Assembly (NCBI RefSeq): GCF_014651695.1
Contig: NZ_BMXJ01000004.1
Span: 492,076-556,075 of the forward strand
Direction: 5' to 3'
DNA: 64,000 nucleotides
Source of the DNA: Nocardiopsis terrae
GTDB lineage: Bacteria > Actinomycetota > Actinomycetes > Streptosporangiales > Streptosporangiaceae
Position numbers and translations under genes: made by a program. The notes under the pieces were generated by a model. That model had not been told where the DNA came from, did no database searches, and saw only the letters and a program-made list of their open reading frames with translations. Positions 57,249 to 64,000 of the stretch are shown here, piece by piece; positions within the stretch are counted from its first letter, which is position 1, and each line of letters starts with the position of its first letter.

Positions 57249-58490
57249 TCACCTCTCCCGGGTTTCGGACAGCCTTCCGAGGGCCACCGCGATCCGGAGC
57301 ACGAACGAGCCCCGGCCGTCGGAGGGGATGTGTCCGGTGAGCTCCGAGATGCGGCTGAGCCGGTAGCGCACCGTGTTCGGATGCACGAAGAGCATCCGCG
57401 CGGTGGCCTCCAACGAGGAGGCGTGCTCCAGGTACACCGACAGCGTGTCCAGGAGCGGGGAGCCCGCGCTCCGCAGCGGGAGGAACACCTCGGTCACGAG
57501 CTGGCGGCGGGCCTCGGCGTCGCCCTCCAGGGCGCGTTCGGGCAGCAGGTCGTCCGCGAGCACCGGGCGGGGCGCGTCGGGCCAGGCCACGGCGGACCGG
57601 AGCCCGCTCACGGCCGCACGCAGCGAGGCCCCCGCCGCGTGCAGGTCGGGCACGGTCGGCCCCACCACCACGGGCCCGTCCCCGAAGAGCCCGGCCAGGG
57701 GTTCGGCGGCGGCGAGCGGGAGCTCGTCGACCGGGTACCGGTCGCCCACGCCGATCACCACGACCACACGGCGCCCCTGCGTTCCCGCCAGCACGTCGTA
57801 ACCGAGCCGGCGGGCGGCCGAGCGCAGATCGTCGAGGACCTTGCCGCCGGCGTCCTCGCCGACGTCCCCGGCCACCGCGATCACCGGGGTGTGCGACCAG
57901 CCCAGCGCCGAACCCCAGGTCTGCAGGCCCTCCACCTGGTCGCCGTGCAGCAGTGCGTCGACGATCAGCGCCTCCAGGCGCGCGTCCCAGGCCCCCCTCG
58001 CCTCGGCCGCGCGGGCGTAGACCTTCGCGGAGCTGAACGCCACCTCGCGGGTGTAGCGGAGCATGGCCTCGCGCAGCTGCTGTTCACCGCCGGGTGCGGC
58101 CAGCTCCTCGACCTGGCTCTCCACCACGTCGATGACCACACGGATCATGTCGACGGTCTGCTGGAGGGAGACCGAGCGGGTGAGCTCGCGCGGGGCGGTG
58201 CCGAAGACCTCCACCGTGATCGCGGGACGGCCCCGCCCGGGGTTGCGGAACCAGTCGACGAAGGCCGCGACCCCGGACTGGGCCACCAGCCCGATCCAGG
58301 AGCGGTCCTGGGCGGACATCCTGCGGAACCAGCCGAGCCGCTCCTCCATACGGTTGACGGCGGCGGTGCCCAGCACGCCCATGGAGCGCTCCAGGCGGCG
58401 GACGGTCTCCGCGCGGGTCCGGTCCTGGGCGGCCTCGGAGGCGGAGGGCGCAGCCGCGCCGTCCTCAGTCGGTTGGGATTCGGTGTTCAC
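57249..58490 (-). CDS. fasR: FasR-like PucR-type regulator of fatty acid synthesis
   Basis: 413 residues. The C-terminal PucR helix-turn-helix is LDTLSVYLEHASSLEATARM, LFVHPNTVRYRLSRISELTG. The middle is a CdaR/GGDEF-like region, and the N-terminal half is a helical sensor. It is divergent from fabD. In Streptomyces coelicolor, FasR of the same class is encoded next to fabD-fabH-acpP-fabF and activates that operon; the identical context is the main basis for the name. The inverted repeat at 58655-58680, in the shared promoter region, is a likely binding site. Confidence 0.85.
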   Translation of the reverse strand: MNTESQPTEDGAAAPSASEAAQDRTRAETVRRLERSMGVLGTAAVNRMEERLGWFRRMSAQDRSWIGLVAQSGVAAFVDWFRNPGRGRPAITVEVFGTAPRELTRSVSLQQTVDMIRVVIDVVESQVEELAAPGGEQQLREAMLRYTREVAFSSAKVYARAAEARGAWDARLEALIVDALLHGDQVEGLQTWGSALGWSHTPVIAVAGDVGEDAGGKVLDDLRSAARRLGYDVLAGTQGRRVVVVIGVGDRYPVDELPLAAAEPLAGLFGDGPVVVGPTVPDLHAAGASLRAAVSGLRSAVAWPDAPRPVLADDLLPERALEGDAEARRQLVTEVFLPLRSAGSPLLDTLSVYLEHASSLEATARMLFVHPNTVRYRLSRISELTGHIPSDGRGSFVLRIAVALGRLSETRER

Positions 58491-58654
58491 CCGTCCAGGT
58501 TCGCATCCTCTCCGGTCCGGCCCCGGAGTTCACCCCCGTGTCGGCCGTCACCCTCCAGGTGAGCGGGGTCCCCGGACGGCGCACGGAGGCGCCCGCGTAA
58601 CGTCAGAAAGTGATCTCCTCCACCCGTTTCGGGCTCGTGGGCACAGCTCGGACG

Positions 58655-58680
58655 CCGTTTTGTGGAGTACCTACAAACGG
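58655..58680. promoter_or_regulatory. inverted repeat in the fasR-fabD promoter region (candidate FasR operator)
   Basis: CCGTTTTGTGG-AGTAC-CTACAAACGG. The core TTTGTGG-N5-CTACAAA (58659-58677) is nearly identical to the element upstream of the giant carboxylase gene (37914-37932). It lies about 66-91 bp upstream of fabD. Confidence 0.65.
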
Positions 58681-58745
58681 TCTCCTCCTAACTTCGTGTC
58701 TCTCCCTATCCAACTGGTGATCTCCTACAGGGCAAGGTTGATGTC

Positions 58746-59729
58746 GTGCTTGTAATCGTTGCTCCCGGCCAAGGCGCCCAGGTTCCCGGTTTCCTCTCAC
58801 CGTGGCTCGAACTCCCCGGCATGACCGAGAAGTTCGCCTCGTGGTCCGAGGTGACCGGCCTCGACCTGGTGCGCTACGGCACCACCGCGGACGCGGAAGA
58901 GATCCGTGACACCGCCGTCGCCCAGCCCCTGCTGGTCAGCGCCGGCCTCGCCGCGGCCTCCGCCGTGCTCGGCCCGCCGTTCGTCCCCGGGGCCCCGCTG
59001 CCCGCCGACCCCTCGCTCGTGGACGCCACGGCGGGGCACAGCGTCGGCGAGTTCACCGCCGCCGCGATCGCGGGCGTGCTCTCCCCCGAGGACGCGCTGG
59101 CGCTGGTCGCCGAACGCGGCCGGGGGATGGCCGACGCCGCCGCGCAGGCCGAGACCGGCATGACCGCGGTCCTGGGCGGCAAGCGCGAGGACGTCCTGGC
59201 CGCCATCGGGGCCGCCGGACTGACCCCGGCCAACGACAACGGATCCGGCCAGATCGTGGCCGCGGGCACCACCGCACAGCTGGCCGCGTTCGCCGAGAAC
59301 CCGCCCGAACGGGCCCGGCTCCGCCCCCTGCCCGTCGCGGGTGCCTTCCACACCGAGCACATGGCCCCGGCCGTGCAGCGGGTACGGACCGCCGCCCGGG
59401 GACTGGAGCCCGCCGACCCCGCGGTGCGTCTGCTCTCCAACGCCGACGGCGCCGTGGTCGGCAGCGGCACCGAGTACCTGGAGCGTCTGATCGCCCAGGT
59501 CTCCTCCCCCGTCCGCTGGGACGCCTGCACACAGACGCTCGCCGACCTCGGGGTGAGCGCGCTCATCGAGCTGACGCCCGCGGGCACGCTCACCGGCCTC
59601 GCCAAGCGCGCGCTGCGCGGTGTCGAACTCCTCGCGGTGAAGACCCCCGACGACCTCGATCGCGCAGGCGCCCTCATCAAGGAGCACGCGGGAACCGCCT
59701 CCTCCGCGAGCACCCAGCAGGAAGGCTGA
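58746..59729 (+). CDS. fabD: malonyl-CoA:ACP transacylase
   Basis: 327 residues from GTG 58746 (AAGG upstream). The acyltransferase fold shows VIVAPGQGAQVPGFLSPWLE at the N-terminus, nucleophile Ser99 in GHSVGE, and catalytic His in VAGAFHTEHMAP. It loads malonyl units onto AcpP for FAS-II. First gene of the fabD-fabH-acpP-fabF operon, with fabH starting 2 nt after its stop. Confidence 0.96.
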   Translation: MLVIVAPGQGAQVPGFLSPWLELPGMTEKFASWSEVTGLDLVRYGTTADAEEIRDTAVAQPLLVSAGLAAASAVLGPPFVPGAPLPADPSLVDATAGHSVGEFTAAAIAGVLSPEDALALVAERGRGMADAAAQAETGMTAVLGGKREDVLAAIGAAGLTPANDNGSGQIVAAGTTAQLAAFAENPPERARLRPLPVAGAFHTEHMAPAVQRVRTAARGLEPADPAVRLLSNADGAVVGSGTEYLERLIAQVSSPVRWDACTQTLADLGVSALIELTPAGTLTGLAKRALRGVELLAVKTPDDLDRAGALIKEHAGTASSASTQQEG

Positions 59730-59731
59730 CC

Positions 59732-60688
59732 ATGTTCAAGTCCCCGAACGTGCCCGGCGGCGCCGCGATCCTCTCCTTCGGCGAGTACCAGCCGTCCGGC
59801 GTGGTGACCAACGCCGACCTGGAGGCCCGTGTCGAGACCACCGACGAGTGGATCCAGAGCCGGGTGGGCATCAAGGAGCGCCGCATCGCGGGCCCCGAGG
59901 ACACCGTGGCGAGCATGGCCGTGGCAGCCGGCGGCAAGGCCCTGGCCGCCAGCGGTCTCTCCCCCGAGGACATCGACCTGGTGATCGTGGCCACCTGCAC
60001 CGTGCAGGACCAGATCCCCAACACCGCCGCCACCGTCGCCGCCCGGCTCGGCATCACCGCCCCGGGCGCCTTCGACGTCAACGCCGCCTGCGCGGGCTTC
60101 TGTTACGCCCTGGGGCTGGCCTCGGACTCCGTCCGGGCCGCGAGCGCGCGCAACGTCCTGGTGATCGGTTCGGAGAAGCTCAGCGACTGGGTGGACTGGG
60201 AGGACCGCTCCACCTGTGTGATCTTCGCCGACGGTGCCGGGGCGGCCGTGGTCTCGGCCACCGAGGACCACGGCATCGGTCCGGTCGTGTGGGGTTCCTC
60301 CGGCGAGCGCGCCGACAAGATCTACCTGCGTGAGGGAAAGTACCTCTACCAGGAGGGCCAGGCAGTCTTCCGGTGGACCACCACCGAGCTGTACAAGGTG
60401 GCCCTGGAAGCCCTGGAGCGGGCCGGCGTGGAGCCCTCCGAGCTCACCGCCTTCGTGCCCCACCAGGCCAACCTGCGGATCGTCGAGTCCATCGCACGCA
60501 AGCTGGGTGCGCCCCAGGCACTTGTGGCCCGCGATATCGTCACCGCTGGCAACACCTCCTCCGCATCGATCCCTCTGGCGCTGTCGCGCATGATCGAACG
60601 CGGGGAACTGCCGTCGGGGAGCACCGTGCTCACCCTGGGATTCGGTGCGGGCTTGGTCTACGCCGCACAGGTGATCCGCATCCCCTGA
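59732..60688 (+). CDS. fabH: 3-oxoacyl-ACP synthase III
   Basis: 318 residues. The Cys-His-Asn triad is present: Cys120 in VNAACAGFCYALG, His in FVPHQANLRIVESIA, Asn in TAGNTSSASIPLAL. It condenses an acyl-CoA primer with malonyl-AcpP to start fatty acid synthesis; actinomycete FabH usually prefers branched primers. It lies between fabD and acpP. Confidence 0.96.
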   Translation: MFKSPNVPGGAAILSFGEYQPSGVVTNADLEARVETTDEWIQSRVGIKERRIAGPEDTVASMAVAAGGKALAASGLSPEDIDLVIVATCTVQDQIPNTAATVAARLGITAPGAFDVNAACAGFCYALGLASDSVRAASARNVLVIGSEKLSDWVDWEDRSTCVIFADGAGAAVVSATEDHGIGPVVWGSSGERADKIYLREGKYLYQEGQAVFRWTTTELYKVALEALERAGVEPSELTAFVPHQANLRIVESIARKLGAPQALVARDIVTAGNTSSASIPLALSRMIERGELPSGSTVLTLGFGAGLVYAAQVIRIP

Positions 60689-60771
60689 TCCGACCCCGGC
60701 GGCCCGGGCGCACCCGTTCCGTACGGGACCGTTTCCCGACACCACATTCGTCAAGCAAGGAGAAACAAGAC

Positions 60772-61011
60772 ATGGCCCTCAGCGAGCAGGAGATCCTGGC
60801 CGGCCTCGGCGAAATCGTCGAGGAGATCGTCGGCACCGAGCCTTCCGACGTCACGCCCGAGAAGAGCTTCGTGGACGACCTGGACATCGACTCGCTGTCC
60901 ATGGTGGAGATCGCCGTCGCCGCGCAGGACAAGTTCGGCGTGGAGATCCCCGACGACCAGCTCAAGGACCTCAAGACGGTCCAGGACGTCATCAACTTCA
61001 TCCAGAAGTAG
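60772..61011 (+). CDS. acpP: acyl carrier protein
   Basis: 79 residues, acidic. The phosphopantetheine attachment motif is D40-S41-L in DLDIDSLSMVEIAVAAQDKF. A GGAGAAA site precedes ATG 60772. It carries growing acyl chains for the FAS-II enzymes encoded around it. Confidence 0.97.
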   Translation: MALSEQEILAGLGEIVEEIVGTEPSDVTPEKSFVDDLDIDSLSMVEIAVAAQDKFGVEIPDDQLKDLKTVQDVINFIQK

Positions 61012-61145
61012 CTGCGTCCGGGCCGCCGGGGCCCACCCGGTCCCGGCGGCCCGCCCGTCCGCACCACGGACACCCAGACCGAACCATCCGCCACGCCTCC
61101 CGGCGCACACGGCCGGGAACGACCCACGAGAAGGGCGATCGGATC

Positions 61146-62384
61146 ATGTCCAAGACCGATGTCGTCGTCACCGGCCTCGGCGCCACCACCCCCCTCGGGG
61201 GTGACGTCGCGACCACATGGTCCGCGCTCCTCGACGGCCGCTCCGGGATCAGTACCCTGCCGGAGGACTGGCACGACAAGCTCCCGGTGCACTTCGCCGG
61301 GCAGATCGCGCAGGAGCCCTCCGAGAAGCTGCCGCGCCCGCGGCTGCGCCGCCTCGACCGGACCCAGCAGTTCGCGCTCATCGCCGCGCAGGAGGCGTGG
61401 GACCACGCGGGCGCCCCCGAGATCGACCCCCTCCGCCTCGGAGTGGTGGTCTCCAGCGGGATCGGTGGCATCCTCACCATCCTGGAGCAGTACGACACCT
61501 TCCGTGAGAAGGGCTGGAAGCGGGTCTCCCCGTTCACCGTGCCCATGCTCATGCCCAACAGCCCGGCCGCGGCCGTGGCCCTGGAGTTCACCGCCCGCGC
61601 GGGGGCGCACGCCCCGGTCAGCGCCTGCGCCTCCAGCGCCGAGGCCATCGCCAACGGTGTGGACATGATCCGCGCCGGTCGGGCCGACGTGGTGATCGCG
61701 GGCGGCACCGAGGCCGCGATCCACCCCCTGAACATCGCCTCCTTCGCCTCGATGCGGGCCCTGTCCACGCGCAACGACGACCCGCAGGGCGCCTCCCGCC
61801 CCTGGGACGCCGGCCGCGACGGCTTCGTCATGGGCGAGGGCGCGGGCATCCTGATCCTGGAGTCGGCCGAGCACGCCGCCAAGCGCGGTGCCCGGGTGTA
61901 CGCCCACGCCGCGGGCGTCGGCTACACCGACGACGCCTACGACATCGTCCAGCCCGACCCGGAGGGCGCCGGCCAGGCCCGCGCCATCACCCAGGCCCTG
62001 TCCGACGCCGACCTCAAGCCCAGCGACATCGTGCACGTCAACGCGCACGCCACGTCCACCCCGGCCGGAGACGTCGGTGAGACCCGGGCGATCCGCTCGG
62101 CCCTGGGCGACTCCGCCGCCGACCGGGTCGCGGTGACCTCCACCAAGTCGATGACCGGCCACCTCCTGGGCGGCGCGGGCGCGGTGGAGTCGATCGCGAC
62201 GATCCTGGCCCTGCACGAGGGCCGGATCCCGCCGACGATCAACATCGCCGAGCTCGACCCGGACGTGGCCGTGGACATCGTCCGCGACAAGCCCCGGGAC
62301 ATGCCCGAGGGGGACGTCGCGGCCATCAACGAGTCCTTCGGCTTCGGCGGCCACAACATCGCGGTGGCCTTCCGCCGGGCCTGA
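61146..62384 (+). CDS. fabF: 3-oxoacyl-ACP synthase II
   Basis: 412 residues of the KAS II family. The catalytic Cys161 is in PVSACASSAEAIANG, and the two active-site His residues are in VNAHATSTPAGD and TGHLLGGAGAVESI. NESFGFGGHNIAVAF closes the protein. It elongates acyl-AcpP. It is the last gene of the operon, followed by a strong hairpin. Confidence 0.96.
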   Translation: MSKTDVVVTGLGATTPLGGDVATTWSALLDGRSGISTLPEDWHDKLPVHFAGQIAQEPSEKLPRPRLRRLDRTQQFALIAAQEAWDHAGAPEIDPLRLGVVVSSGIGGILTILEQYDTFREKGWKRVSPFTVPMLMPNSPAAAVALEFTARAGAHAPVSACASSAEAIANGVDMIRAGRADVVIAGGTEAAIHPLNIASFASMRALSTRNDDPQGASRPWDAGRDGFVMGEGAGILILESAEHAAKRGARVYAHAAGVGYTDDAYDIVQPDPEGAGQARAITQALSDADLKPSDIVHVNAHATSTPAGDVGETRAIRSALGDSAADRVAVTSTKSMTGHLLGGAGAVESIATILALHEGRIPPTINIAELDPDVAVDIVRDKPRDMPEGDVAAINESFGFGGHNIAVAFRRA

Positions 62385-62397
62385 CCGACCGCACCCG

Positions 62398-62432
62398 CGA
62401 ACGGGCTCCGTCCACCGGACGGGGCCCGTTCG
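62398..62432. terminator. 16 bp hairpin terminator of the fab operon
   Basis: CGAACGGGCTCCGTCC (62398-62413) pairs with GGACGGGGCCCGTTCG (62417-62432), one G-T pair, 3 nt loop, 13 bp after the fabF stop. Confidence 0.85.
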
Positions 62433-62539
62433 GCGTACCCGGACCCTTCACCGCACCAGCCGCCCGCGCGAAACGGCCCGTGAAGCTGTGTTGAACAGAG
62501 TCGGACAGGTCTTCAGGTCGGTGCGCCCCACCCGCCACC

Positions 62540-63748
62540 ATGGGTCCCGTGTCCACGCTGCCCCCACACCCAGTACACCAGGACCCGGCCCCGGCCCCCG
62601 GCCCCGCCGTCCCGGCGCCCGGTACCCCCGAACCGGACCCGACGAGGGCCCGTACCACCCTGTCCTACCGCCCGGTGGTGGACCTGGACTCCGGCGCCGT
62701 CGTGGCGGTGGAGGTGGCCGCGGCTCCGCCGGGCAGACGCGGCGGGGCCGAGGTCTCCGAACGGGAGGCCGCGGCCGTGGCCGATTGGCTGCTGTCACTG
62801 GTGCGCGAGGCCGCCGGGGCCGAGGGCCTCCTGCCCCTGGTGCTTCCGCTGCCCGCCTGGGCGCTGGCCGCCGGGGAGGACTTCGCTGTCCTTGCGGAGA
62901 GCGGCCTGCGACGGGCGGGGCGACGCCCGCGTGATGTCACGTTCATGCTCACCGCCGACCTCGCGGAGCTGCCGCGGGCCACGGTCCTGTCGGGGGTGGC
63001 CCGGCTTCGGGCCTCCGGTTTCCGCTGCGGGTTCGGTACGGCCATGGCCCGCCCGGACCTGGTGGTGGAGGCGGCGCCGTTCCTGATCCGGTTGGACCCC
63101 TCCCTCGTGTCGGGGATCGACGGCGACCACCGCAACGGGGGGATCGTGGCCGGGCTGGCCCGGATCGGGCGGAGCAGCGGCGTGTACGCGGTGGCCGCGG
63201 GGGTGACCAGTGCCGAGGAGATCGTCCGGCTGCGCGAGTGCGGGGTGCGGTTGGGCGGCGGGACGTTCTTCGCCGACCAGGGGTGGCGGCCCGGCGAGCG
63301 GGTGACCCCGGTGCCCGAACCGGCGGCGGCCGCCCAGGGCGACGCGGACTCCGGCCCGCGCGTCACCGAGTTCATGGTCCCGCCGGTCGGCTTCGACTCC
63401 AACTCCACCGCCGAGCAGATCCTGGAAGCCTTCACCGGCGACCCCGCCCTCAACAGCGTCGTGCTGATCGACCACCGGGAGCGTCCGCTCGGGGTCATCG
63501 ACCGGACGCGTTTCCTGTTGTCGGTGACGGGACGCTACGGGCACGCCCTGCACGCCAAGCGCCCGGCCCTTCGGCTGGCCGAGGCGCCGCGGACGGTTCC
63601 GGCCTGGATGTCGGCGATCGCCGCGCTGCGGGTCGCGGGCCAGGACCGCGAGCGCGTCTACGACGACCTGATCGCGACCAACCCCTACGGTCAGTGCCTG
63701 GGGATGGTGCACGTCAGCGCTCTGATCCAGTCCCTGTCCCGGAACTGA
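62540..63748 (+). CDS. degenerate EAL-domain protein with CBS-like C-terminus
   Basis: 402 residues from ATG 62540 (GTG 62549 also possible). Residues ~40-265 follow the EAL phosphodiesterase fold (SYRPVVDLDSGAVVAVEVAA; RLRASGFRCGFGTAMARPDL; FLIRLDPSLVSGI). But EALxR reads EVAAA, DDFGxG reads CGFGTAM and the KxD/ExVE catalytic residues are missing, so c-di-GMP hydrolysis is unlikely. A C-terminal region ~285-400 (VTEFMVPPVGFDSNSTAEQI; VLIDHRERPLGVIDRTRFLL) resembles CBS-type ligand modules. Possibly a c-di-GMP or nucleotide sensor. It is monocistronic. Confidence 0.8.
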   Translation: MGPVSTLPPHPVHQDPAPAPGPAVPAPGTPEPDPTRARTTLSYRPVVDLDSGAVVAVEVAAAPPGRRGGAEVSEREAAAVADWLLSLVREAAGAEGLLPLVLPLPAWALAAGEDFAVLAESGLRRAGRRPRDVTFMLTADLAELPRATVLSGVARLRASGFRCGFGTAMARPDLVVEAAPFLIRLDPSLVSGIDGDHRNGGIVAGLARIGRSSGVYAVAAGVTSAEEIVRLRECGVRLGGGTFFADQGWRPGERVTPVPEPAAAAQGDADSGPRVTEFMVPPVGFDSNSTAEQILEAFTGDPALNSVVLIDHRERPLGVIDRTRFLLSVTGRYGHALHAKRPALRLAEAPRTVPAWMSAIAALRVAGQDRERVYDDLIATNPYGQCLGMVHVSALIQSLSRN

Positions 63749-63847
63749 GGCGGCGCCGAGCGCCGACGGGCCCGGGGCCCGCACCGAACCCCGGCCGCCG
63801 TCCGCCGCGAGCCCCTGTCGGGCTCGTGTGCGCTCACAGCCACCCGG

Positions 63848-64000
63848 TCAGCGCTGGGGTTCGGGGCCCTTGGTCCCGGAGGGGCTGCTGGTCGGCGGGG
63901 TGTCGTCCGCGGAGTAGTCGTTGTAGTGCGTGTCCGCCCCGGCCTCCTTCAGCTTCCTGCGGAGGAGTTCGCGGGTCTCCTCGTCGTGCAGGTAGTCCAG
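63848..64000 (-). CDS. C-terminal end of a protein truncated by the window edge
   Basis: The minus-strand frame is open from the window edge to a TGA at 63848-63850, giving 50 residues: LDYLHDEETRELLRRKLKEA, then a disordered tail rich in Asp, Thr, Pro and Ser ending GTKGPEPQR. The helix-plus-tail pattern and codon bias look coding. I cannot identify the family. Confidence 0.6.
   Translation of the reverse strand: MDYLHDEETRELLRRKLKEAGADTHYNDYSADDTPPTSSPSGTKGPEPQR

Overview
The window is high-GC actinobacterial DNA. Its gene content points to a mycelial actinomycete, most likely Nocardiopsis or a relative (inference, no alignment was run). Supporting signs are a FasR-type regulator next to fabD-fabH-acpP-fabF, a CYP157/CYP154 P450 pair, an XRE-DUF5753/DUF397/ATP-binding (WhiJ-like) set, DUF3052 and DUF4132 proteins, frequent GTG/TTG starts and very GC-rich terminator hairpins.

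Layout. 1-2.3 kb: a TetR gene cut by the window edge, a VOC protein divergent from a second TetR gene, and a GbsR/MarR regulator. 2.4-6.6 kb: a four-gene ferric-siderophore ABC importer behind a DtxR-type iron box. 6.7-12 kb: single metabolic and signalling genes (FAD monooxygenase, GH13 glucosidase, cyclase-family hydrolase, SpoIIE phosphatase). 12.2-14.3 kb: remains of a DrrAB-type exporter running into an epoxide-hydrolase-like gene. 14.6-20.3 kb: a PucR regulator and a BVMO/hydrolase/SDR operon. The divergent TetR gene of that operon is destroyed by loss of its DNA-binding domain, a frameshift, and a ~297 bp IS200/IS605-derived insertion. 20.5-24.1 kb: an overlapping CYP157-CYP154 pair (the first lacks the ExxR motif) and an ArsR/SRPBCC pair.

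24.2-31 kb is an accessory island: a WhiJ-like set, its decayed copies, an unusually GC-poor membrane gene, a transposase remnant, and a polymorphic-toxin locus. The toxin gene encodes an exported protein with eight Asn-led heptads, a pre-toxin TG segment and a barnase domain. A two-part barstar immunity gene lies 39 bp downstream. Two 105 bp direct repeats exactly 3,150 bp apart bracket the toxin locus.

31-49 kb: a RibD/DHFR-like reductase, a VanZ protein, a giant single-chain acyl-CoA carboxylase, a broken LRR gene beside a DUF4132 gene, a secreted M14 carboxypeptidase and a secreted PL1-PL9 pectate lyase behind LacI-type operators. 49-52.4 kb: a broken tyrosine recombinase, a membrane P-loop NTPase with Sel1/TPR repeats, and tRNA-Val(TAC). 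52.4-64 kb is core: peroxiredoxin, DUF3052, YjbQ, PhoD-like phosphatase, a membrane protein, FasR, the FAS-II genes, a degenerate EAL-CBS protein and the end of one more gene.

The most notable regulatory observation links two distant loci. The inverted repeat TTTGTGG-N5-CYACAAA lies upstream of fabD and also upstream of the carboxylase gene, which suggests one regulator, probably FasR, controls both malonyl-CoA-type supply and FAS-II.
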